Positions 32,174-40,868 of a stretch of DNA of 64,000 nucleotides are shown here, in pieces. The position numbers and the translations under genes are program-made. Source of the stretch: Sva-07 sp963698435. Lineage in GTDB: Bacteria > Actinomycetota > Acidimicrobiia > Acidimicrobiales > Ilumatobacteraceae. Position 1 is the stretch's first letter; each line of letters begins with the position of its first letter. Below the pieces are notes generated by a model, which saw only the letters and a program-made list of their open reading frames with translations, made no database searches and was not told the origin of the DNA. The stretch lies in the NCBI GenBank assembly GCA_963698435.1, contig CAVOQV010000008.1:124001-188000 (forward strand), in the 5' to 3' direction.

Positions 32174-33145
32174 TCAGGCCTCGAGGCGCGCGAGCAGGTC
32201 GAGGAGGGCGGCGTTGAACTCGGCGGGACGCTCCTGCTGGGTCCAGTGGCCGGCGCCGTCGATCAGGACCGACCCGCGGTACTCCGCGAGGTCGGCGTGC
32301 ATCTCGTCGATCGTGTCGAGCCGGGCGGCGATCACGCCGTCGCGGGTGCCGCCGATGAACGCGCACGGCACGGACGGCGCAGCGAGATCCTTGGTGAGCT
32401 GGTAGTCGGCATCGAGATTGCGATACCAGCTGAGCGGGCCGAAGAAGCCACTCGCCGAGAACTGCTCGGTGTAGACCGCGAGGTCGTCAGCGGTGAGCCA
32501 CGACGGGAGCCCGTCGGGCACGGCCACGCCGCGCGTGATCGACTCGAGGAATCCGGTTCCCTCCATCGGCGGCAGCGGGTCGGGCGGTGGCCCGAACATC
32601 TCGCCGGAACCTCCCCAGAGCGTGAGTCGCATCGTCTCGGCGACATCGGCCTCCAACTCGGCTTCGGCAGGCCCGACCGCTTGGAAGTAGAGGATGTAGA
32701 AGAATCGGTCCCCGGACAGCGCCCGGAACAGATCGGTCGGCGGAGCGGGCCAGTCGGTGTAGGGCACGCTCACGTTGACGAGGCCGCGGACCCGATCGGG
32801 ATGCAGGCGCGACAGGTCCCACACCACCATCGATCCCCAGTCGTGGCCCACGAACAGCGCGTCGGCGGCGCCGACGTCGTCGAGCAGACCCACCAGGTCG
32901 GCAGCGAGATGGTCGGATCGATACGCGGCGACATCGCTCGGCGCGCTCGACGCGCCGTAGCCGCGCTGGTCGGGTACGAGCACTCGATGGCCCGCCGTCA
33001 CGAGCGGTTCGATCTGATGGCGCCACGAGTGCGAGCTCTCCGGGAACCCGTGCACGAGGACCACGACGGGATCGCCGGGTGTGCCTGCGTCGATCACGTC
33101 GAGTTCGACTCCGTTGGTGGCGATGCAGCGGCGCGTGCTCGACAT
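32174..33145 (-). CDS. Alpha/beta hydrolase, epoxide-hydrolase type
   Basis: The 323-residue protein has VVVLVHGFPESSHSWRHQIE (HG-x-P motif of epoxide hydrolases), ALFVGHDWGSMVVWDLSRLH with the Asp nucleophile, cap domain with several Tyr (GPLSWYRNLDADYQLTKDL), acid in AFIGGTRDGVIAARLD, and catalytic His in GAGHWTQQERPAEFN. Two cap Tyr residues could activate an epoxide. The first 52 bp overlap the end of the upstream gene 33094-33783 in another frame; an internal start is possible but would remove the strand before VVVLVHGFPE. Confidence 0.88.
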   Translation of the reverse strand: MSSTRRCIATNGVELDVIDAGTPGDPVVVLVHGFPESSHSWRHQIEPLVTAGHRVLVPDQRGYGASSAPSDVAAYRSDHLAADLVGLLDDVGAADALFVGHDWGSMVVWDLSRLHPDRVRGLVNVSVPYTDWPAPPTDLFRALSGDRFFYILYFQAVGPAEAELEADVAETMRLTLWGGSGEMFGPPPDPLPPMEGTGFLESITRGVAVPDGLPSWLTADDLAVYTEQFSASGFFGPLSWYRNLDADYQLTKDLAAPSVPCAFIGGTRDGVIAARLDTIDEMHADLAEYRGSVLIDGAGHWTQQERPAEFNAALLDLLARLEA

Positions 33146-33783
33146 GGTCCGACTGTATGGAACCGATACCGGGTGCTCGGGAGTCGGAGCGCCGAGGTCA
33201 GCCGTGCCGCGGTGGCGACGACGTCGGACCAGCCGAGGTCATCAGCGGCCCAGAGCGCATCGAACGCGGCGTCGACGCCGTCGTGGAACCCGAACCGGTT
33301 GCGATGGTTGTAACGCCAACGCTGCTGGTTGGTCTCGATGCCCATTCGGGCGAGCCGTCCCACGCAGTACGTGTCCCACGCGGCGTTCTCCTCGAGTGTG
33401 AGGTCGAGGTCCGGTGGTGCATCGGCGAAGTCGCCTCGCATCCGATCGCGGGCCCGCAACAGAACTCGCCCGAGCGCTTCGCGGGCTCCGACGGCGCTGA
33501 ACGACATGGGATGCTTGCGGTCCTCGAGCGCCCCGCTCTCGGCGTGCAGCGTGATCGTGGCATCGGACGACGCGGCGTCGATGTCTTCGGACACCTTGGC
33601 GAGCGGTGTGGTCTCGTCGATGACGACGTGGATCGGGTTCGCGACCTCGAGCTGCGCGGCGAGTTCGGCCACGATGGCCGCGATCTCTGCCGCGTCGTAC
33701 TTCACGAAGGTGAACTCCTCTGGGGTGACGGTCACTTTCGCCGTGGAGGTCGGCGACGCAGGGCTGGTCGTCACGTCAGGCAT
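33094..33783 (-). CDS. Conserved hypothetical protein
   Basis: The 229-residue protein has a Thr/Ser/Pro-rich start, a small alpha/beta domain (VTVTPEEFTFVKYDAAEIAA, then NPIHVVIDETTPLAKVSEDI) and a helical C-terminal half with LLRARDRMRGDFADAPPDLD and CVGRLARMGIETNQQRWRYN. I do not recognise the family. The Thr-Ser-rich N-terminal 20 residues may be dispensable. ATG 33783 lies 13 bp after the DUF455 gene stop, which fits cotranscription from the ferritin-like gene at 35328. Confidence 0.6.
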   Translation of the reverse strand: MPDVTTSPASPTSTAKVTVTPEEFTFVKYDAAEIAAIVAELAAQLEVANPIHVVIDETTPLAKVSEDIDAASSDATITLHAESGALEDRKHPMSFSAVGAREALGRVLLRARDRMRGDFADAPPDLDLTLEENAAWDTYCVGRLARMGIETNQQRWRYNHRNRFGFHDGVDAAFDALWAADDLGWSDVVATAARLTSALRLPSTRYRFHTVGPCRARAAASPPTESNST

Positions 33784-33796
33784 CGGTGGTGGGCGC

Positions 33797-34657
33797 TCAG
33801 GCGTCGGCGCCGACACGCTCGCGGTACTTGCGCACGGCTGCCTTGCGTTCCTCGAGCGCCTCGGCGTCCATCTGCGAGATGGTCTCGACCTCGTCGTCGG
33901 TGAACCCGGCGAGCTCGCGGAACCGACGTGCGAGGCTGAACGAGCTCTCGGCGCTCTCGCCACGAGCGCCGCCGAAGCTGAACAGCTTGTCGACGACCTG
34001 TTGGAACTCGAGAGCCTTCGTGCGGCGGTCGGGATCGTTGGCCGTCACCTTGCGGAGCCAGTCGGAGCCCATCTTCACGTGGGTGACCTCGTCGGCGAGC
34101 ATCCAGTCCTCGCAGAACTCGAGGAAGGGGTCGCCGGCAACGTCGCCGAACTCCTTCATCTGGGTGAACACGTCGATCGCGAGTCCTTCGAGCGCGCGGT
34201 TGACGCCGGCGAGTCGCAGGATCGGATCGTTCGAGCACGCTGCTTCGAAGAGCACTGTGTTCTCGGCGAACTCGCCGAGCTCGGTGCCCATCCAATCGGA
34301 CAGCTTGGCGCTGATCTCCACGTGCCGGGCCTCGTCCCACGCCTGGCGGGCCATGTCGAGTTTCAACTCGAACGGCACCGTGTCGTTGGTTCCGTCACCG
34401 GCGGCGAAGTCGTGGGCGGTGCGGCCGGCGCCCTCGAGCGCCTGGATCTCGCCGACCATGATCCCGTGCATCAGACCGCGGGCCGCGTCGGACGCGTCGT
34501 GGCGTTCGGGGGTGAGTCGCTTGGAGGCGCCGCGGCTCTTGGCGGATGACTCCTTGACGTCGATGGCCGTGCGGCCGTCCTTCATCCGCTCGGCCATGTT
34601 CGTCTGCACGAACCGCTCGTCACGAGCGAGGTCTTCTACCGGAAAGAACTGACGCAT
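33797..34657 (-). CDS. DUF455 ferritin-like protein
   Basis: The 286-residue protein matches DUF455: GLMHGIMVGEIQALEGAGRT (first Glu pair), LDMARQAWDEARHVEISAKL (ExxH), LFEAACSNDPILRLAGVNRA, and CEDWMLADEVTHVKMGSDWL (second ExxH-type pair). Two such E-xx-H sets would bind a di-iron site in a four-helix bundle. Function of the family is unknown; some members modify nucleotides or lipids oxidatively. ATG 34657 overlaps the upstream gene's stop as TGATG, so they are translationally coupled. Confidence 0.85.
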   Translation of the reverse strand: MRQFFPVEDLARDERFVQTNMAERMKDGRTAIDVKESSAKSRGASKRLTPERHDASDAARGLMHGIMVGEIQALEGAGRTAHDFAAGDGTNDTVPFELKLDMARQAWDEARHVEISAKLSDWMGTELGEFAENTVLFEAACSNDPILRLAGVNRALEGLAIDVFTQMKEFGDVAGDPFLEFCEDWMLADEVTHVKMGSDWLRKVTANDPDRRTKALEFQQVVDKLFSFGGARGESAESSFSLARRFRELAGFTDDEVETISQMDAEALEERKAAVRKYRERVGADA

Positions 34658-35328
34658 CAGGCGCCCCCTTCAGTCGTGGTCGTTTTCCCCGAGCCGATGC
34701 TATCGGGCCCGGTGATGCCGCCTGCTTCGACCATGATCGCCTCGAGCCGTGCCTGGTGATCGGCGGCGCGGCGGACGTGGTCCGGTGTGGTGATCAGGGA
34801 CTGCAGCAGCATCTCGCCGTCGCGCCAGTCGTCGAACTCGTCCTGGAGGATGAAGTTGATCGACCGGATGGTTGGTGCGTCGGTGATCTCGCTGGTGTTG
34901 TTGCGGTGATAGGTGTAGGCCGCGATGAATCGGGGGATGAGAACCCGGTACACGCCGACGAGCTTCTCGATCGTCAGCTCGGGCGCTTCCGGCTCGGTCA
35001 TCGCGTCGATGAAGCGTTCCATGGCATCGTTCGCCGGGACGGTGAGTCGTTCGGGCTTCATCTCGCGCAGCTCGGGAAGGCGTTTGTGCCAGAGGTCGGC
35101 GTGCCAGGCGTGGTGGTAACAGTGGGTGCCGAGGCGCATCTTCACGTCGAGCTCGGGCACGGTCGCGACCCAGCCGCCGAGCGCCTCGAACAGCTTCATC
35201 TCGGTCCACTTGTAGTTGCCGACCCGGCGAGCGGTCTCGTCGACGCTGAACGACCCCGGAATGTCGCGTCGGTCCCATGGCGCGAACGGTGCTCGCGCGG
35301 TCGACTCGATCGGTGTCGTGTCCGTCAT
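34657..35328 (-). CDS. Ferritin-like-fold protein (first gene of the di-iron pair)
   Basis: The 223-residue protein is mostly helical with E/H motifs suitable for a metal site: NYKWTEMKLFEALGGWVATV, GTHCYHHAWHADLWHKRLPE and NFILQDEFDDWRDGEMLLQS. It is paired with the DUF455 gene by a 1-bp overlap, as in many actinobacteria; the pair may form one di-iron complex. ATG 35328 is followed by a short Thr-rich start. The array of three 40-bp palindromes lies in the 284 bp upstream, so the promoter must be close to or inside that array. Confidence 0.7.
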   Translation of the reverse strand: MTDTTPIESTARAPFAPWDRRDIPGSFSVDETARRVGNYKWTEMKLFEALGGWVATVPELDVKMRLGTHCYHHAWHADLWHKRLPELREMKPERLTVPANDAMERFIDAMTEPEAPELTIEKLVGVYRVLIPRFIAAYTYHRNNTSEITDAPTIRSINFILQDEFDDWRDGEMLLQSLITTPDHVRRAADHQARLEAIMVEAGGITGPDSIGSGKTTTTEGGA

Positions 35329-35375
35329 CGGCCCGACGCTAACGAACGGTCCGACACCCCCTCCGACCGGAGCAC

Positions 35376-35537
35376 CGATGAGCGAAGCATCCGGAGACAC
35401 GCCGTTCGCTCATCGGCGGAGGTTCGGCCAGGTCTGCGATGAGCGAAGCGTCCGGATGTGAGCCGTTCGCTCATCGGCGGAGGTTCGGCCAGGTCTGCGA
35501 TGAGCGAAGCGTCCGGATGTGCGCCGTTCGCTCATCG
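35376..35537. repeat. Array of three 40-bp palindromes, 61-bp period
   Basis: Copies at 35376-35415, 35437-35476 and 35498-35537 with arms CGATGAGCGAA/TTCGCTCATCG and centres varying at a few bases (GCATCCGGAGACACGCCG against GCGTCCGGATGTGAGCCG). The 21-bp spacers are identical to each other (GCGGAGGTTCGGCCAGGTCTG; shown here in part as GGAGGTTCGGCCAGGTC). It lies downstream of the AarF-type kinase start region? No: the kinase ends at 35613, so the array sits after its 3' end and before the ferritin-like gene start. Confidence 0.95.
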
Positions 35538-35612
35538 CTGGACGTACGGCCGTTGCAGGTGTGGCGTCGGGCGGCGTGGGTCGGTGTGCCCCGGGGTGGG
35601 GCGGGCGCTCGG

Positions 35613-37061
35613 TCAGTGGATCGGGCGACCGGCGGCCCAGGCGGCTTCCGCAGCTCCGAGGTCGGTGGCCGGATCACCGCCGGCGATGTACTCGAGCAGC
35701 ATGCCCCGCCATGGACCGGTCGCTTCGAGCTTGCCGAGGATCGCGCTGACGCCCCACACCACCCGGTCGAGGATCACGAAACTCGGCGGCATGTTGAGCC
35801 GTTCGATCACCGGCGCGTGCGGGCCCTGCACGTCGAAGATCTTGCCGATCGTGTCGCGCATCCAGTCCCGAGTGAACGTGAACTCGTCCGTCAGATACGG
35901 GATGTACGGACTCGACACGTAGTCGTACACGAGTGCCGGATCGAGGCCGTGGCCGGCGGGGAGGAAGCCGGAGTTGACCATCTCGCGGACGAGCAACTCG
36001 GGATCGCGCCGGATGATGATCGCGTCGACCGTGGGCCGCAGCGACTCCCACTCACCCGGCGACCACCGCTTCACCAGGCCGTAGTCGAGGAACGTGACGC
36101 TGCCGTCGTGGTGGAACTTGTAGTTGCCGGGATGCGGGTCACCGTTGAAGATGCCGTGCCGCATGATCGCACCCTGCGCGAACCGCCAGATCACCTCGGC
36201 CGCCCGCTGCTTCGTCTCGTACGACTCGGTCGTGCGGAACTGGTCGAACGTCATCCCGTCGATCCACTCGGTGGTGAGCACCCGGCTGCTGCTCAGTTCC
36301 GGCACGAGCTTCGGGATCCTGACCCACGGGTGGCCCTGGAACCGAGACTCGAACTCGGCGAGGTTGCCCGCTTCGATCGAATAGTCGAGCTCCTCGCGCA
36401 TGCGTTCACGGAGTTCGTCGACCAGGCCCTTGGCGTCGAGGCCCTTGAGCATCATCGAGGAGAACATCGCGTACATCACCTCGGCGGCGTCGAGGTCGCT
36501 CTCGATCGCTTCGTGCACACCGGGGTACTGCACCTTGACCGCCACGTCGCGCCCGTCGTGGGTGATCGCCCGGTGGACCTGACCGATCGACGCAGCCGCC
36601 ACTGGCATGTCGGACCAGTCGAGGAACACCTTCTCCGGCGGCTTGCCGAAGTCGCCCTTCACGACGTTGGCCGCCAACGTCGGCGCCATCGGCGCCGCAT
36701 CGGCCTGGAGCGTGGCCAGGGCCTCCTGTGCTTCGTCGGGCAGCGCTTCGAAGATGAACGAGATCAACTGGCCCGCCTTCATCAAGACGCCCTTCATCTC
36801 CCCGAGTTCCTTCGCGACGTCCTCGGCGGTGCGGATCGCGAACTGTTCGTCGAGCTGCGCACGCCGTTCCTCGGCCGAGCCGATGCCGCGCACGCGGGAG
36901 ATGCCGAAGCGCACGGAGTTGCGCGCGGACAGTTTCCACACTCGCGCCGAGCGGTTGAACCGGCTGGTGAGTGGCGACTCCTTCGCCTTCTGCGCTGCAG
37001 CAGCGAGCCCGGCGGCGAGGGCCACGACGGAGGCGAGGCCGGCGACGGCCTTGCGCTGCAT
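35613..37061 (-). CDS. AarF/ABC1/UbiB-type kinase-like protein
   Basis: The 482-residue protein has an N-terminal membrane-like helix (GLASVVALAAGLAAAAQ), the ABC1 KxGQ motif as LMKAGQLISFIFEALP, the Ala-rich loop PVAAASIGQVHRAI, the invariant Lys in VAVKVQYPG, the ExD-like DLDAAEV, GIFNGDPHPGNYKFHHDG (catalytic Asn/Asp) and FLDYGLVKR. UbiB-type proteins have ATPase activity and assist quinone or lipid trafficking; here no ubiquinone genes are nearby. ATG 37061 overlaps the stop of the upstream small gene (TGATG). Confidence 0.9.
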   Translation of the reverse strand: MQRKAVAGLASVVALAAGLAAAAQKAKESPLTSRFNRSARVWKLSARNSVRFGISRVRGIGSAEERRAQLDEQFAIRTAEDVAKELGEMKGVLMKAGQLISFIFEALPDEAQEALATLQADAAPMAPTLAANVVKGDFGKPPEKVFLDWSDMPVAAASIGQVHRAITHDGRDVAVKVQYPGVHEAIESDLDAAEVMYAMFSSMMLKGLDAKGLVDELRERMREELDYSIEAGNLAEFESRFQGHPWVRIPKLVPELSSSRVLTTEWIDGMTFDQFRTTESYETKQRAAEVIWRFAQGAIMRHGIFNGDPHPGNYKFHHDGSVTFLDYGLVKRWSPGEWESLRPTVDAIIIRRDPELLVREMVNSGFLPAGHGLDPALVYDYVSSPYIPYLTDEFTFTRDWMRDTIGKIFDVQGPHAPVIERLNMPPSFVILDRVVWGVSAILGKLEATGPWRGMLLEYIAGGDPATDLGAAEAAWAAGRPIH

Positions 37062-37354
37062 CACGCCCGCCGAGCGGTGGGGTCGGCAGCGAGAACCTGT
37101 TCGGGGATGGGCTCGCCGGTCACCTCGTCGGTCCAGTACGTGCCGTTGGACAAGCGCTCGAGCGCCTGCTCGACCCCTGCAAGGTCGCGCTCGACCGCGT
37201 CGAGGTCGACGTCGGGCTCCGGCGTGGGAGACGTGCCTGGCACACCGTGTACGGGCTCCGTGGGTACGGCGCCGTCCACCGAGGCGTCGGGCCGGCGAGT
37301 GGTGTCGGTCGCCAGATGGACGTCGGGCGTCGGCTCGGAGGGAGAGTCGGTCAC
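37061..37354 (-). CDS. Small TraR/DksA-like protein lacking zinc cysteines
   Basis: The 97-residue protein has a Thr/Pro/Asp-rich first half and a C-terminal half DLDAVERDLAGVEQALERLS, NGTYWTDEVTGEPIPEQVLA, DPTARR. That half follows the TraR/DksA-type pattern (helix, GTYGxCxxTGExIxxERLxxxP, AxxC), but Trp and Asp replace the Cys residues and the final Cys is absent. Zinc binding is therefore lost. It starts with GTG. The middle of the gene contains the repeat-like sequence at 37229-37252 (residues PVHGVPGTS). Confidence 0.6.
   Translation of the reverse strand: MTDSPSEPTPDVHLATDTTRRPDASVDGAVPTEPVHGVPGTSPTPEPDVDLDAVERDLAGVEQALERLSNGTYWTDEVTGEPIPEQVLAADPTARRA
37229..37252 (-). repeat. Second copy of the GTACACGNNGTGCCAGGCAC element
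   Basis: Read on the minus strand, GTACACGGTGTGCCAGGCAC is followed by GTC; it matches the core of the 227-263 palindrome at 18 of 20 bases. Here it lies inside the small DksA-like gene, where it encodes VHGVPGTS in the non-conserved linker. It may be an inserted palindrome that stayed in frame. Confidence 0.55.
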
Positions 37355-37425
37355 GAAGCCCGAGGCTAGTCGCTCGTCGAGGAGGGATCCCCCGGGGACC
37401 AGCGCCCTGCAATAGTGTCTGACGC

Positions 37426-38346
37426 GTGGCCGCAGACCGCCGTCGACGATCTCGGTTGGGCGACCTTCCCCTCGCCGTTGCGATGCTGGCGCCCTCGGCG
37501 ATCATCCTCGGTGTGTTCGTGCTCTACCCGCTCGGTCGGGCCGTCTGGCTCGGTCAGCAACGGTGCGACAACTTCGGCAACAACTGCGTGTCGCAGGGCT
37601 TCGGTCAGTACCTCGACCTGTTTCGCAGCAGCGAGTTCCAGAACGCCCTCGGCGTGACGATCCGTTTCGCGCTGATCACGGCGCCGGCTGGGGTGATCCT
37701 CGGCGTCGGATTGGCGGTGCTCGCCGACAAGTACCTCCGGGGGATCGGTGCGTTCCGCGCCGTCTTCTCCTCGACGGTGGCCACCTCCGTCGCCGTCGCG
37801 AGTCTGATGTGGTTGTTCCTCCTGCAGCCGTCGGTCGGTGCGCTCGCCAACGTCGGTTGGTTCAACTCGTTGTTCCCGTCGGTGAAGAGCCCGGGTTGGC
37901 TGCAGGATCCCGACACGGCGCTGTGGGCGGTGAGCGCATCGAGCGTGTGGGCGAACCTCGGGTTCACGTTCATCCTCGTCACCGCCGGATTGCAGTCGAT
38001 CCCGCGCGACCTGCACGAAGCCGCTGCGGTCGACGGCGCCGGAGGCGTTCGCCGGTTCTGGTCGATCACGGTGCCGATGCTCGGCCCGACGTTGCTCTTC
38101 GTCGTGATCGTCACGACGACCCGGGCCTTCCAGGCCTACGGCGAGATCGACCTGCTGACCGGCGGAGGTCCGCAGCCGAGCAACCCCACCACCACCATCC
38201 CGTACTTCATCTACGGACAGAACTCGCCGATCCGCAACGACGCCGGGCTGCAGGCGGGCGCCGCGGTGCTGCTGTTCCTGCTACTGCTCGTGCTGTCGGG
38301 GCTGCAGCTCGCCGGAATCGGACGCCGGGTGCACTATGGCGACTGA
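37426..38346 (+). CDS. Sugar-type ABC transporter permease (UgpA/MalF-like)
   Basis: The 306-residue protein has six hydrophobic segments (from AVAMLAPSAIILGVFVLYPL) and the MetI-type motif region LHEAAAVDGAGGVRRFWSIT-VPMLGP (EAA loop). It is one half of the membrane channel of a carbohydrate-uptake type-1 importer. A TAGTGT box 7 nt before GTG 37426 suggests a leaderless mRNA that runs through the second permease and the binding protein. No ATPase gene is in this operon. Confidence 0.9.
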   Translation: MAADRRRRSRLGDLPLAVAMLAPSAIILGVFVLYPLGRAVWLGQQRCDNFGNNCVSQGFGQYLDLFRSSEFQNALGVTIRFALITAPAGVILGVGLAVLADKYLRGIGAFRAVFSSTVATSVAVASLMWLFLLQPSVGALANVGWFNSLFPSVKSPGWLQDPDTALWAVSASSVWANLGFTFILVTAGLQSIPRDLHEAAAVDGAGGVRRFWSITVPMLGPTLLFVVIVTTTRAFQAYGEIDLLTGGGPQPSNPTTTIPYFIYGQNSPIRNDAGLQAGAAVLLFLLLLVLSGLQLAGIGRRVHYGD

Positions 38347-39244
38347 ACTCACCGACGACCTGACGATGCCGGTGCCGGGCGAACTGGCCCGGGCGGTGAG
38401 ACGGCGTCGACCGATGCGGACGTTCGATCAACCGACCGGAGCCGGCCGGGTCGGCCGCTATGTGCTGCTGTGCATCGTGACGTTCCTCGTGGTGTTCCCG
38501 ATCTACACGACGGTGGTCGCAGCGTTGAAGCCGGGCAGTGAAGTGCTGAAGAACCCCTTGGTTCCGACGACGGTGACCTTCGACGTGTTGGCCGAGGCAT
38601 GGAACGAGGGAAATCTCGGGCGTTACCTCTTCAACTCGTTCGTCGTCGCCGTGATCGTGACCTCCGCGCAAGTCGTGACGTCGGTCCTCGCCGCGTATGC
38701 GTTCGCCATCCTCGAGTTCCCCGGCAAGCGGGTCGTCTTCCTCGTCTTCGTCGCCACCTTGCTCGTTCCCGCCGAGGCGACGCTCGTCGTCAACCTCGAC
38801 ACCGTCGACGGCCTCGGCTGGCTCAACACCTACCAGGGTCTGTCGGTTCCGTTCCTGGCCACCGCATTCGGCATCTTCCTCCTGCGCCAGGTGTTCCTGA
38901 CCCTTCCGCGAGACCTCCGCGATGCTGCTGCGATCGACGGTGTCGGCCACCTCGGTTTCCTTCGTCACGTCGCCGTGCCGCTCGTTCGTCCGACGATCGG
39001 CGCGCTCGCGCTGTTCAGCTTCCTCGGCACCTGGAATCAGTACCTCTGGCCGAACCTGGTGATCAACGAAGCCGACATGAACACGGTGCAGAGCGGGCTG
39101 CGGCTGCTCAGCCGATCGTCGCTGTCCGAACCGAACCTGGTGATGGCCGGCACGGTGATCGCTGCGATCCCGATCTTCGTCGCCCTCTTCGTGTTCCAAC
39201 GCCAACTCGTCCGCGGTCTCACCGCTGGCGCAGTGAAAGGATGA
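38336..39244 (+). CDS. Sugar-type ABC transporter permease (UgpE/MalG-like)
   Basis: The 302-residue protein has a cytoplasmic start of about 45 residues, six hydrophobic segments (first YVLLCIVTFLVVFPIYTTVV) and the EAA loop LRDAAAIDGVGHLGFLRHVA-VPLVRP. It pairs with the upstream permease, whose 3' end it overlaps by 11 bp. It also ends 4 bp before the binding-protein start, so all three are one operon. Confidence 0.9.
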   Translation: MATELTDDLTMPVPGELARAVRRRRPMRTFDQPTGAGRVGRYVLLCIVTFLVVFPIYTTVVAALKPGSEVLKNPLVPTTVTFDVLAEAWNEGNLGRYLFNSFVVAVIVTSAQVVTSVLAAYAFAILEFPGKRVVFLVFVATLLVPAEATLVVNLDTVDGLGWLNTYQGLSVPFLATAFGIFLLRQVFLTLPRDLRDAAAIDGVGHLGFLRHVAVPLVRPTIGALALFSFLGTWNQYLWPNLVINEADMNTVQSGLRLLSRSSLSEPNLVMAGTVIAAIPIFVALFVFQRQLVRGLTAGAVKG

Positions 39245-39248
39245 TCAC

Positions 39249-40811
39249 ATGCTTCGCCCATCTCGCTCTCCCCGTCGTTCGAGCACCAGCAGGAGGCCGT
39301 TGCTGCGCCTCACTGCATTGACGTTCGTCGCGGGTTCGGTCGCTGCGGCGTGTTCGTCCGGCGAATCCGCGTTGAACATCGACGGCGGTGAGTCGTCTGC
39401 AACGACCGCCGCGACCGAGGCAACGACAGATGCCACCGATGGCGCGACGCCCGAGGACACGGCGCTCGCCTCCACGACTACCCAGGCGCCGTTGGCGCAA
39501 TATCCCGATTGCCCGACGGGTGCGCTCGAGTCGGCCGCCGGCCCGGTCGAGATCACGTTCTGGCACGGGATGAACGACGTGCTCGAGGATTCGCTGATCG
39601 AGCTGACCGACGCCTACAACGCGAGCCAGGATGCAGTGACGGTCACGCTGCAGAACCAGACCGGCTACGACGCAGCGATCGACAAGTACATCCAGTCGAG
39701 CCCGGACAGTCGACCCGACATGATCCAGTTCCCCGAGTACACGCTGCAGACGTTCGCCCAATCCGACACCTTGATCCCGGTCGGGGCCTGCATCGAGGAC
39801 AGCGGCTTCGACACCTCGCCGTTCCTCACTCGAGCGCTCGATGCCTACACGTGGCAAGGCGTGCAGTGGGCGATGCCGTTCAACGTGAGCAACCCGGTGC
39901 TGTACTACTTGCGCCCCAAGTTCGCGGCCGCCGGTCTCGATCCCGACGTCTCGCCGATCACGCTCGAGGAGATGCGCTCGGCGTCGCAGCAGATCGTCGA
40001 TGCCGATGCCGCGACCTACGGATGGGTGCTCGACTCGGGGGCCGACTCGGGTGGAGGCTGGTTCCTCGAGCAGTGGTTCGCGCGCGCCGGCGTGTTCTAC
40101 GCCGACAACGACAACGGTCGCACCGCACCGGCCACCGAGGTCCTGTTCGCCAGCCCCGCGGGCGGCGAGCTGATGACCTACTTGCAGGACATGATCAACG
40201 ACGGCCTCGCGGTGTCGATCGGCGACAACGCCAGTGGTCAGGACATCTACCTGAAGCTGATCGACCCAGCCGCCGACGGTGCGATGACGATCGGCACCAG
40301 CGCGAATCTCGGTGGTGTGCTCAGGGCCATCGACGGGGGACTGGCGCCCGGGTTGACCAGTGCCGATGTCGGCGTCGGGCCCATGCCGGGCCCGAGTCCG
40401 GAACCGGCCGTCAACCTCGGTGGCGCCTCGTTGTGGATCGTCGACGGCAAGGGTGACGAGAAGGCCGCAGCAGCATGGGACTACATCACCTATCTGGTCA
40501 CCGCTGAGAGCCAGTCGCAGTGGGCGTCACAGACGGGCTACGTCCCGATTCGAAGCGACGCGCTCGACATCGAACCGTTGCTGACCACCTACGCGGAGGA
40601 TCCGCGGTTCCGGGTGGCCTACGACCAGCTGCTCGGCACGCCGGAAGGCGTGGCGTCGCTCGCACCGGTGCTCGGCCCGCAGCGGGAGGTGCGCACCGTT
40701 ACGGCCAATGCGACGGCGGCGATCTTCAACGGCGCCGACGTGGACGCGACCCTTGCGGACGCAGCTGCCCAGGCCAACGCGCTGATCGCCAGTTACAACC
40801 AACGCAACTGA
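39249..40811 (+). CDS. Extracellular solute-binding lipoprotein (UgpB-like)
   Basis: The 520-residue protein starts with an Arg/Ser-rich segment, a lipoprotein signal (LTALTFVAGSVAAACSSGE, Cys about 35), a Thr/Ala-rich linker, and a type-1 solute-binding domain: VEITFWHGMNDVLEDSLIEL, RPDMIQFPEYTLQTFAQSDT, QWAMPFNVSNPVLYYLRPKF, and NLGGASLWIVDGKGDEKAAA. This pattern is close to glycerol-3-phosphate/oligosaccharide-binding proteins. It captures substrate outside the membrane for the two permeases; specificity cannot be read from sequence. Confidence 0.9.
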   Translation: MLRPSRSPRRSSTSRRPLLRLTALTFVAGSVAAACSSGESALNIDGGESSATTAATEATTDATDGATPEDTALASTTTQAPLAQYPDCPTGALESAAGPVEITFWHGMNDVLEDSLIELTDAYNASQDAVTVTLQNQTGYDAAIDKYIQSSPDSRPDMIQFPEYTLQTFAQSDTLIPVGACIEDSGFDTSPFLTRALDAYTWQGVQWAMPFNVSNPVLYYLRPKFAAAGLDPDVSPITLEEMRSASQQIVDADAATYGWVLDSGADSGGGWFLEQWFARAGVFYADNDNGRTAPATEVLFASPAGGELMTYLQDMINDGLAVSIGDNASGQDIYLKLIDPAADGAMTIGTSANLGGVLRAIDGGLAPGLTSADVGVGPMPGPSPEPAVNLGGASLWIVDGKGDEKAAAAWDYITYLVTAESQSQWASQTGYVPIRSDALDIEPLLTTYAEDPRFRVAYDQLLGTPEGVASLAPVLGPQREVRTVTANATAAIFNGADVDATLADAAAQANALIASYNQRN

Positions 40812-40868
40812 GCCGACGTCGACGGTCGACTCACGTGGTCTGGCGGGTCGCCGGTAGGGTCGGACGCC

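Noticed and set aside
37229..37252. Start of a separate gene or a tRNA-like element
   Set aside because: No frame or cloverleaf fits; the sequence is best explained as a copy of the palindrome at 227-263 within the DksA-like gene.
35439..37415. 658-codon plus-strand open frame over the AarF-type kinase gene
   Set aside because: Shadow of the kinase gene, starting in a palindromic repeat; composition is Arg/His/Asp-rich and unlike any family.
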